Assembly (NCBI GenBank): GCA_039707465.1
Contig: CM077644.1
Coordinates: forward strand, 81,528,875-81,592,874
DNA: 64,000 nucleotides
Direction: 5' to 3'
Source of the DNA: Rhabdophis nuchalis
Taxonomy: Eukaryota; Chordata; Lepidosauria; Squamata; Natricidae
Shown here: positions 22,980 through 34,100 of the stretch, piece after piece
Layout: each line of letters starts with the position of its first letter
Position numbering within the stretch: position 1 is the first letter of the stretch
Made by a program: the position numbers and the translations under genes
The notes under the pieces: model-generated
The model's input: only the letters and a program-made list of their open reading frames with translations
What the model was told of the DNA's origin: nothing
The model's database searches: none

Positions 22980-25069
22980 ATCTGAGACAAACACAGCGCT
23001 AGAAAGTCACTTTCTCCGCGCTCAACCGCTGCCATTCGGCTCCCGAAGCGAACAGCTGCGGATTCTTCGGAAGCTGCGAGATATGCTTCGCTGCACTCCG
23101 AGGCGTTTTTCCCCCTCGCGGCCAGCAGCCAGCTTCGCTCAGCCCTTGCTCTGCAGCAGTCCGAGCGAGGCGGATTTAAACCTGATAAGGATCCGTGTCT
23201 AGTCTCCTCCTGCCAACTTGGGCTTTCCTTTGGTGGAGTTGGTGGAGTTGGTGTTGAAAGGCGAGCCTGGAGGTGCCGCCCTTGACGCGCTCGAGATTCA
23301 AAGTCACTTCGCCTTAAACCGCCTTTCTAAAATCATTGCGCAGAAATCCCCATTGCCCTGCTGCCTCCGGCGGAATCAGCGCCCTTCCGTGCCAACCCGC
23401 GGGTTAATTTGGGCAGCACCCCAGGATGGCCAGCGGCAGAGAATTTAGACGATGGGAAGGGAGAGAAAAAGCAGGATGCTTCAAAACCCAGAGGTTTTAA
23501 TCCTCGAGAGAAAGCGCTGCGCTCTTAAGCGACCTAAGGAAAACAATCATTTTAAAAAGAATCAAGATAGAGCTCCCCTTTACATAAAGGAAACCACTTG
23601 AAGGAGCCTTATGGTTAGCGTTGCGTGCTCAAGATCACAGCCAATTCTTGAAAGTTTAAATGCAAGAGAGGCAGCCTCACCAGGGTCAGTGTTTGAATAA
23701 ACACGACCCGGGGTCATGCTGCACGGCGGCAACGCGATCCGAGTCTCCTTTGGAGGGATGGAGCGCCATCCGCCCCGATTAAACGAACTTAGTTACTGGT
23801 AAGAGTTCACCCAAAAGGCGGGCAAGCTAAACAAAAGTTTATTGCAATTTGAATGATCTTTGCTAAACGTTGAGGAAAAACAGCGGAGTTACTTGGAAAG
23901 AGTAATCTGGTTCAGCTATCAAGTGCGCCAGTTGCTCGCTTGGAAATGGCCCGTTAAAAAGCCACCCTTGTTACTAACTACGACAGACTAAATTTAGCAA
24001 TACTGTGATTTATTTAGCCTTGACTCCCGAGGCCGTCGGCTAAAGGGCCCAAGCCTGGCTCTGGTCCGAAAGGTCAAAGTCACTCACCGCTGGATAGATA
24101 CACCCGCCTGACTTTCGCCGTTCGAAGCGCCGCCGCCCGTCTTCCCTCCTTTCTTAAGCCCGGAGGTAAGGGTTGAGCGGAGCGCAGAATTAGACGGATC
24201 GAACGCAGCCTCAGAAAGAGTCTGATCCCCCGCCGGGCATCTCGGGTCCGAGGCGTTTGCGGAGATGCGGTCTTGGCCTACGGGATGGGGGTGGCAAATT
24301 GGATGCAGGAGTTTTGCGCCGCCGGGCCTTTAGTCCCCTCCCGTCTGGAGGCTTGCGCCGATTAACCCTCCTCTGATCTCCCCTGCGGGACTTTGGGGCT
24401 GCTCAGATGTTCTCGCTTGTCCCCTTAAGGAGAGAGTTGTTTTTTTTAAAATCCGGGCCGTCTTGTCCAAGGCCTGGTCCGCTCTCGTCCAGCCTCGCCC
24501 TCTAAAGGAGCGTGGAACAACGCAAAGAGGCTGAAATATTCGCGCTGACCTGCTTGTGCTCCGCGGCAGATGACCCGCTGGAGGTCCGGGTGGAATGGAG
24601 GAAAAAAAGGGGGGAGGCGACCGTGGTGGGTAATCCAGCGTTAACCTGCCCCTTCCCCTTTACTTAAAAAAAAAAACCAACCCAAACGGCAGAAAAAGAC
24701 GCTCCCCATAGCGACTATTTTGGCTTGGTGGCGATAGCGATCTGGCCGTGGCTGGAAGGCGGGTTTTACGCCAGGAGGTGAGGCTCCAGCAGCCAGCCAA
24801 GAGGCGCGCTCCCTCTTTGCAGGGTCCACCCCCTTGAAAGCAAAACTTTTTTTTCTGCCAGGGTCTGACCTCAGTGAAGGCGAGCAGAGCGCTTAGGAAG
24901 AGGCTGGCGGGAAACGGCGCGGATCCCAAGCCCGGGAAGAGGAGGAGGAGGAGGAAGAGGAGGAGGAGATCGGGCGGCTGGGGCGCTCGTTTTCGGCCCG
25001 GTGGACTTCGGAGAGGCTTTTTCCGTGCGGGGGGAGGGGGTCTGCGAGGAGCGCTCCCAACCCTGGGCC
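22980..25069 (+). promoter_or_regulatory. CpG-rich LHX8 5' region (promoter and 5' UTR)
   Basis: GC-rich DNA with frequent CG dinucleotides runs up to the LHX8 start codon and continues through exons 1-2, as is usual for promoters of developmental transcription factors. No TATA box at a convincing position was identified, so the transcription start is not placed. Long minus-strand open frames here are a by-product of composition. Confidence 0.5.
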
Positions 25070-25147
25070 ATGTATTGGAAGAGCAGCCAGATGTTTGTGT
25101 GTAAACTGGAGAAGGACGTGCCTGCGCTTCGCCTCGCGACGGAGAAG
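25070..25147 (+). CDS. LHX8: LHX8 coding exon 1
   Basis: Encodes residues 1-26 ([20 protein letters not shown] and six more) and ends AAG|gtgagc in phase 0. The ATG follows GGGCC, and the first 14 residues match the mouse Lhx8 long form apart from one substitution, which fixes the start. The shorter human form starts further downstream. Confidence 0.93.
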
Positions 25148-28100
25148 GTGAGCCGGGAGTTTTCTTAAGCCGCTCGCCTTCCTGCTCGGAGCTCTCTGTG
25201 AACCGGAGCGGATTCGAATTCGTCTTGCCTTTTTTTTTTCTCTCCCCCAGCTGCAATAGGCGGTTTGCTCCGGAGTAATTTCGTATCTTTCAGTGAAACT
25301 ACTTGGGCTGGTTGATCGCAGGGTTAGCAAAAAGCTTCTCTTCCCTTCCCGGTTCTTTTCCTTCGCTGGGCGACTTTCGTCTGGTGGACGCGTTTTCTCC
25401 CTCCGGTTCAAAAATATCTGAAAGCAAACTTGGCGCGGTCTGACCTGACGCCAGACCAGTGGCTCCAGCTGCAAAGGAGATTCAAGGAGAGGATAAACTA
25501 CCTGTTTTTGCCTGTATTTATTCCCCCCCCCCCCCCCAATCTGACTTTCCAATTAAATTGGAAACGGTAGTACGAAACATCTGCAGGAGGAAATGAAAAT
25601 TAATCGAATATTTAGGCTAGAGGACTAGCGCCGCTTCAGCCATTTACTCTGGAGTAGTCCCTTGACTTTAAGCCTTCGTGTGGCTTGAGGGTTGTTTCCT
25701 GGCTTCGAACTATTTAAGGCAATACTAACCAACAGGCTTTCTTGGTTTGTTTTTTTTAATTGCGTTTCCCGGCAATCGACAAGCCAGAGCCAGAATCCTA
25801 AAGTCATTATTTTGTCTTCCATGGGATTAATCCCGGGTAAGTGATATATCACAGACCGTTTTAATTCCCCCCCCCATAGGTTTCTCCCCCCCCCTTTTTT
25901 CCCCCCCATTTAGGACTTCTGTCAGCTAATTGAAACTTTCATTTCAACCCAGAGTCAATAAAGACACGGCGACTCGATTTAATTTGGCCAGACTGACGCC
26001 AGATCAATTGAACCCGATTCCATTTCTGGGAAAGAAACGCCAAGCGATCGCGGCGTTGCGGGTTGCATTCTTCCACCGGGGTCCTCTTGTCGGAAGAGCC
26101 AGGGCAGGGAATGGGGGGAGGGGGGTTGGCTCCGGCCTTTACTCTCTGACACGTGGAGACATGTTTCCCTGAATTAGGGCCTTTTTATTTAATTTTTTTT
26201 AAAAAAACTATGAAAAAGAGTGCCAACTCAGTTGTTAGGAGTTCGGAGTTATAGGAGAGGGACCAAGGCGGGGAAGAACTCGCCCAGGGCCAGTTCGGTG
26301 TTCGCCGTGGCAAGTTCACCTAGGTAAGGGGTCTGCAAAGTCGGCTCTTTTAAGACTGGTGGACTTCAACTCCCAGAATTCCCCAGCCAGCTATGCTGGC
26401 TGGGGAACTCTGGGAGTTGAAGTCCACCAGTCTTAAAAGAGCCGACTTTGCAGACCCCTGACCTAGGTGGTGTCAAAGATGCTTTTTCTCCCCCTTTCCC
26501 AAAATTGCAATTGAACTTTTTTTCTTTAAGAACTGCAGAAGCTTCTTGGACGAGACGCGAAACCTTTTCAAAGGAAAAAAAAAAACCCACCCAAGAAAGT
26601 CCAGATAATTGCCTTGGGGGTCGTGGGGAGGAAAGCACCTTTGGGACAACCGCGACTTGCACGGTTGAAAATCTCCGTGAGACAATTTCGCCTTGGTGGG
26701 CCTTTCCAGACGGGCGACGGCTAAGCTCTGCTCCCTCCGTCTTCTGCGGCCGAGGCTTGCCTGAGCTCTGTCCCTTTAACGGCTCTGGTAGGGTCAGGAG
26801 GCAACTCCTCCGAGTGAGGCGACCCTGAGGTAACTGAGACTGATTCGAAGAAGCTGATGAGGGAGAGCGAGGGCTGGGGCTGCTTTGTTCGGCCCCCGAG
26901 CAAGGTTGCTGAGGGAGGTCGAAAGAGCCCGGCCCGCCTTGCCTCTCAGCCTCGCCGTGTCAAGCCCTCTTATGTATGCACCCTCCCTCCAGTTGACCCA
27001 AGGACCAATTGTTCTTAATGACGCCTCAATTAAATTCAGCTGGCTTCTGGTTTCAAGGCTTTTCCTTTTCGCGGGACTCTCCATTTTCCAGTCAGTTGTG
27101 TGCGTGTGTGTTTTAATTTCTCGAGTCGAGTGGTTCCCTCGGCCTATTAACTCCGCCCGGAGACTCTTAAGTGGCAATTTACAACCTCCGAAGGCCAGAG
27201 CTGCAAGTGGTGGGCGACTTCTTAATTGCAGCGAGCCGTTCGAGCTCTAAGCAAGCTGAGGCATTTTCATTCAAATCGAGGCCGGCTCTAGCAGCCGGGC
27301 CGGCTTTTGGGGAGGCGGCGGCTGCACTTAGCGCTCGAAGGTTCCCCCCCCCCCCCACCCTCGGTTTGGGGAGTGGGGGTGCTCGGCGTCGCCCTCTAAT
27401 TGCCCTTGTTTAACTTTCTCTGGGTGGGGGGTCGACAGCCCCGCTTCCTTCCCTCCCCTCCTCCTCCTCCTCACACTGAGGAAACCTCGCCTCAGGTTCT
27501 CGGCGAGGCGCTAAGGCGGTCTGGTCTCTCTTTTGCAGTTCCCGAAGCTCATGGCTGAGGAGAGCGAGCGAGGGGCAGCCGCTGCCGCAGCGACTGGAAG
27601 GAGACGGAAAAGCGTCGGAGACACAGGGCTGGTAAGAGGGACTCGCGCCGTAACTCCTGAGGAAACGAGAGAGGACCATTTGGGGAAGGAGGGGGGACGT
27701 TTTTGAAACTTGCGAAGGGCCTTGAAAGAAACGCGTGAAAGGGAGGGGGGTTATGTCGGTTGGCGGGAACTTTCCTGGAGGGGACAGCTGGCCCAGAAAC
27801 GCCCTCGCAGCGCTTGAACGTGGGCAGGCAGGCAGGCACGAGGCGGCGGCGAGCTGTTGCCAAGAGGTCACTGCCGACGGCTCGCGGGTTCCGAATTCCC
27901 GCCTTGATTTGGCGAGGGAGCTGATTGGGCGACTGCAGGCACGAGCGACCCCCTTCCTTGCTTTCCGGGGGGAGGGGGGCGGCGGTTCTGAGCCCGAACT
28001 TGTAAGCAGGGTCCCCCAAAGAAACTAGGTGTAAGAAGAAGACGCCAAGGGGAGCCAAAGTTTCTGGTCTTCGCGGAGAGTGGGCTGGAGACCGCGTCGA

Positions 28101-31100
28101 ATTAACCACGAAGCAGACTAAGCACGTGCTTAGGGCCCCAGGCCCAAAGCTGGCACCGCAAAGTTGAGAAAGAATGAAAAACCCAAGTGAAACTTGGCTC
28201 CGTTTGTACAATATGTACAAAGGAAGGGGAGGGGGCACCAAGATTTGTCAGTGCTTAGGGCACCAGTGAGCCTAATCCGCCACTGGCAGGAGAGGCCGCC
28301 TTGCAGCCGAGGTGGTTGGGAGTTGTAGCATACGGCCTTGGTTCTCCTCCTCCGACGGTGCCTTGATAGTCTCTGTCCCCCCCTCCCCCTTCCGGCTTCT
28401 CATAACCGCCTCACTTTTAACCCTAATGGATTTTACCTGCTTGGAGGCTACCCTTGTTGGCTTGAGAAGGAGCGCGTTTCATTGAGGGGTGGCTTAAGAT
28501 GAGATTAAAGTAGCATTGGGGGGGGGGAGAAATCCCATCACCAATCACGTTTTTTTTCCCAGAGGCAACTTGGACTATCTGGGTTTTTTTTCCTTTGAAG
28601 ACGTTTCACTTCTCATCCAAGGAGTTTCTTCGGTTCTTGGATGAGAAGCGAAAGGTCTTCAAAGGAAAAAACCAAGAAAGTCCAAGTTGCCTCTTGGGTG
28701 GGAGGGAAAGAAGCCCCCTTTGGGACAACGATGACTTGGGTGGCTGAGATTCTCCATAGACAATGCCACCAGTCGGGTTTGTGCCGTGGGGAAAGGCCTC
28801 AAAAGAGCCTTTGCCCCAAGACTCGGATTGCATGGGCTCTGGAAGGGAGAAAAGGAGCCAAGTCTTGCTGATGACAGACCTGTGCTTGTGTCTCTGTGAC
28901 AGGTGAGTCCAGAGGTGGTGGCTGATGAGGATTCTTGCTCTTCTTCCACCCCGCTGTCGCCGTCCTCTTCGCCCCGTTCCCTGGCTTCTGGCTCAGGCAG
29001 CTGCGGGTCCAGCAAATGCATCTGTAATAGTTGTGGTCTAGAGATTGTGGACAAATATCTACTGAAGGTGAGCAAACACTGGGTCTGTGAATGAGAAGGA
29101 TTTAGCAGAGTTGCCTATCGGCATGGTAGTAATTTTGTGGAAGGGGAGCTGCAGCATCAGCTAAATAAATTCTGTCTAGGAGAAGAAAGGACTTAAGCCT
29201 GAAATAGAAACAGCCTTTTAGAATATTGTTTATTTTATCTGCAAGAATAAGGCAGTGGGGGGATGTGTATCCTTACTTTCTGTAGCTGAATAAAGATTGC
29301 AGACTTTTGTGACTCTTCCTGGTGGATACATTTGTTTGACTTTAAAGTTGTCTCCAGACTTTTCAATAGCTTTGTTGCAACCTATAGCAGTTGTTTGTTG
29401 TATAGAAGAAAAAGTTGTAGAATAAATACTATGTTTGCAAAGAAAAAGTATTGCTGAAATAATTCCCTTTCATTATAATAGATAAGCAGTGGCAAGTTAT
29501 CACAAAGAGAAAGTCAGTTTTCAAATACTTTTGAAAATATCTATATACTATAAAATATCTTTGGGATTAATTTGGAAAATTAGTCTGGATGCCATCCCAA
29601 ATATTTTCAAATCGTGCTTCAGCTTTCTTTGTTTTAATAGACCACATCAGGTGAGCTTAATTCAGGTTGCTATCAACCAGACTTAATGTTTAAAGGAAAT
29701 TAAATTCAACTAAATGTACCTCTATGAAACTTGGCAGAATGTCATCTTTTTTGGCCTTTTAGAAATAACATAAAACTCTTGAATTAATGTGCACATTTGG
29801 TCACTATTCATTCAGGAATCAGGGCACTACAGTATTAAAAGGCAAACAACAATACTTTATGTTAATTTTAATATTTAAACAAACTTTGGGTTCAGGGATA
29901 CTATGCATTAAGATATAGTAAAGATTGTTGATTTTTAATTCATATGTTTGTTGTAAAACAGCATCTTCTCAACACTTTCTATAATTATAGGCACAGTGAT
30001 TTTAAATCTTTATTTGTATATAGTAAATTTAAATGCAATTTATGAATGACTTATGGGTAAATGGGTAATGATCTAATCTAAACTGAAGTCTGATTGTAAA
30101 AGGATCATAGTTTTTATTTTATTGTAAAAGCATGGTAGTTTTGATTTTATAATTGACACATTGCTACACTTGGCAATAGCTTCCTATAAATAATTCAACA
30201 TTTAAGTCAGGCCAAATAAATATGTTTGTATGTTTGTGAAGTGTCACTTTCCAAGAATCAAATTGCTTTGATTCTCTGCTGATAAGGACCTAAGGCTAAA
30301 ATAAGTTGTGTTCATATTTTTCTTCCTTTTTAGCGCTATGGAATTGTTGAGTAGGAGAAGCTGATATTTCCTTTCAAAACAAAACAAAAAACCTGTTTCA
30401 TTCCTTGCTGGGCATCTTAATCTAAGTCTTCAAACTGGATTTAGAAAACCTTGGTATTAAATATTTAGCCACAATAAATGCTACATTTAAAAGCTTGCCA
30501 GAGGAACTGAAGAGCAAATAACTACTAAACTCTATAAAGGACTCAAACCACATTGATTATAGCCATGAGCTTTGAAAAAGCATATGGACTCATTTTATTG
30601 AGACGACATCCATTGAAATCATCCAATGGTGTTAGGCCTATGCTTGTGTCTGTTTTTTCTTTTAAAAAATAAATGTCTTCCTAATAACTAATAGACAGTA
30701 TATTCAGGGACAATTGTTGCAGAAGTTTGTAATGTTCTCATTTACCCATAGTTAAAAAAACACCTGAATTTGAGAAATACATGAGGAGCCGATTTGTTGT
30801 AAACAAAAAAACAATTTATTATTGTTTAACTACAAACCAAACTTTCCTAATGTGTTGCATGCAATGCCAAAATTTTAAAGCCAATGTTCTGGAAATTATC
30901 AAACACATTGATGTTGGGTAAGGCAATTTTTGAAAACTGAAATGCAATTATAAACTTGTAAAGAGTATTAAATATATGAATGTTATTAACTTTCTCTGGT
31001 CCCTACATATTTTTCTTTTTAAACTGCTAGCAGCACCAAAGAAATCTTAAGATTTTTTTTATTTATAATGGGGTGATTGGTATTATTTAGCTATAAAGTC

Positions 31101-34100
31101 TAGAGTCCAGACATTCAGAAAGTTGTATAACTATTATTTTCCAATTCTTAGTGTTGTAACTTTAAACTATTGTACTATAACATATCACAACATAACATAT
31201 CAAAAAACTTATCTGTCCAGTTAGCAGTCAATTTCCTTCCACATCGTTAATGCTGATTTAATTTGTTTTGATATTTAGGCAATATTATTTATATATTGTT
31301 ATATTTATATTATTTTACCAAACCTGAGTGTAGTATGCTGACATTTTAATTTAAGCTCAAAGGCACTTCAGAAATTCAATTCTAAGAAATCATACAGTGA
31401 GGGTTGAAAAAATAATTTTTGCTTATTGAAAGTATCGTGTTACTGACAAACCATTCATAACATCTTACTTAGGCAATTTTATTATCTTTGTCAGTCCAAA
31501 GAAATATTTATCTTATACTTACATTAAATTGTATGTTAATATTCATAAAATGTATAGTTTTCACTGCAAAAATAGCTTGCATTAAAAAAAAAAGATGTCG
31601 CAGGAGAACTAGTATGCCCCTATTAATCATGTTCTGAACTTTGTATCATAAATTAAGAATGTCTTAAAATTAATGATAGAGGAAAAACCCTCCTGTATTC
31701 TCTTAATGCAGGAGGATGCTAAAATTTGGTCTCTTTCAATTATATGAAACATGTTTCCAACCTCTATGGTCTATCGTAACTTCCTCATCCAGGATTAAAC
31801 AATACAATTCTATATGTGTCTATTCAGATATATGAATGTACTTTTCTACATGAAAAGATACAAAAATTGCATGTCTCTACGGGAACATATTATTGCCTGA
31901 TGTAGTGGGGCAATTTAAGATGTGAGGTATCAATGGTAAATTTCACCAAGTGGTAATTGCCAATGTTGTTACACCTAGTTTATGAATTAGAGGTTCATGC
32001 TGACATAATTTTACCTGATACCATTTTGAATTAAGTGTGTTGGTAATCATATCAGCCACTTCACTCTTCCTACAATTATTTATTAAACTTAACATAAACA
32101 TTTTATTTCAAATCCTAAAATAACTTGTACATATGTCTATGTTCCAAACTTATAACAAGCCAGAAACAGATCAAGAAACTCATTGTTCTCAACAGAACCT
32201 CAAAGTCTGGAGCTCAGCTTTATCCTTTCAAATATGTGCAAAATTAGAACCTTAATTTTTTTAAATCACTTTACACTGTTAACTCTTGTTTCATAACTTA
32301 CCCAAATAAGTGATGTCATATTTCAATTTTCTTTTTCCTTCCTAGGTAAATGATATGTGCTGGCATGTACGCTGCCTTTCTTGCAGTGTATGCAGGACCT
32401 CTTTAGGAAGGCATACCAGTTGCTATATCAAAGACAAAGATGTTTTCTGCAAACTAGATTATTTCAGGTATACTGTGTAACTCAAGTACATTTTGTTATT
32501 TTGAAAAAGCAAATGGAAGTCTAGGGAATGTTTTTTTCTGTGCAGAAATACATGTTCAACTTGGTTTGGGTGGAATATTATCTGAAGGCACAGTGCCACT
32601 CTGAAACAAATATACCTAAGTGTTCCTCTACAATGAGATATATTAATCTTCTTTTAAATTGGGAAATGTATAGTATAGCTTTACTTTTAGTTCAAAAGAT
32701 TCTCCTAGGAATAAACTATGTATAGAGAGAGGCAAAGTGTATTTTGCATCTTGCTAGATTAGTTTAGATTTAGATTTCAGATTTAGTCTAAACATTAATG
32801 TAGATTTAGATTTCTTTTCACAGTTAGATTTCTCCCGGACTTTTGGCCTAATCATGTGATGGTAGCAGCAGCCATATTGTAGGGTGCTATTTGACCTGGT
32901 AATTTTGTGACGCTGGGTGGAGTAGGATTTGCATACCCCTATTGGTTGTAGCTAAGTAGGTTTTATCTAATTTTGGTCAAAATATTACTTGAGAACTGTG
33001 TTTTTATACTGTGAGAAGGAATTTGAAGCTTGAAGAGGAACATAGTAGAATTCATGCCACTGTTGGCCAACCATTACTCCTCTCATTTGGGCACTATAAT
33101 AGAAATGTTTTTGTTTTGTTCAGCTGATTGTAAGCTTTTCTTTTCTGTGGATTTGTCAACCCCATTCTTAAATCTTGATGGCAGCGTACAACTATATAAC
33201 CCTTGGCCTTTGTATAAACTTGGTGGAGCATGGGGGTTATAGGTTATCTTGAATATTATCAGTGTTTCATCATAGAAACACATACCACCATGGTCTTTCT
33301 TCCTTTCTTTTTTATATTTAAAAAGGAGGTATGGTACATGCTGAAAAGTAATTGCTAATATTATGCAGATTATATTTGCTGTGGGTTGTTTTTTTTAACC
33401 TAATTACAGTGATCCCTCGTTTTTCGCGGCTTCATGTTTCGCGGCTTCAGTGCATCGCGGGTTTTTCAAAAATACAGAATAGAAAAAAAATGCATTGGTA
33501 GGAGGCAAGCGCCCCCTAGTGCTTGCTTTAAACGATGTCCACCAACTCAAGTTTCCGGTATAGTGTATTGCGAATCCTACTTCGCGGTTTTTCAGTTTTC
33601 GCGGAAGGTTCCAGTCCCCATTAACCGCGAAAAACGAGGGATTACTGTACTAAAATTACTAAAACCTTGTATCGTGAATGGTAACTTTAATATTCAATGA
33701 ACTAGAAATCTGGAATTCTAATTTGTCCTGATGTGAACAATATGTTGGCCCTACTCCCTTGCATATCTCAAAATGTGTATGCCAGAATATGTGATCAGAG
33801 GCTGGAATATTTGTTTTGCCTCAGTAATGGTGGTTGATTAGCTTTCTTACTGAAATCAGAGTGGATAAAGTGCTTAATGTCACTGGATCACATATCTGGT
33901 CCTGATGAAAACATTATTTTATTTCTCTTTTATACATTAGATGGAACATAAATAATTGCCCAACAGTATTATTATTTGTTTGGGATAATACATAATTAGA
34001 AAAACACAATTATCAATGGAAGAGAATATTTGTAATGCAGGGTTGAACTCTAGGGTCCTTCTGTCTGAGCTTAATAGTCTTCTTCAAGACATTTCATTAC

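Larger units (their letters stand above)
25148..27538 (+). other. LHX8: LHX8 intron 1
   Basis: GC-rich intron containing homopolymer C runs (25526-25540 and near 25866), a P1 Penelope-like end (26505-26690) and a palindromic MITE (26326-26460). Confidence 0.85.
27632..28902 (+). other. LHX8: LHX8 intron 2
   Basis: GC-rich; contains a possible DNA-transposon remnant (28085-28285) and a head-to-head P1 pair (28555-28785). Confidence 0.85.

Noticed and set aside
24660..25552. Long overlapping minus-strand open frames (about 200 residues) opposite LHX8 exon 1
   Set aside because: Low-complexity proline/serine/arginine-rich translations of GC-rich DNA, antisense to a confirmed exon; no family similarity.
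27549..28241. 230-residue minus-strand open frame opposite LHX8 exon 2
   Set aside because: Antisense shadow in GC-rich DNA; no recognisable protein.
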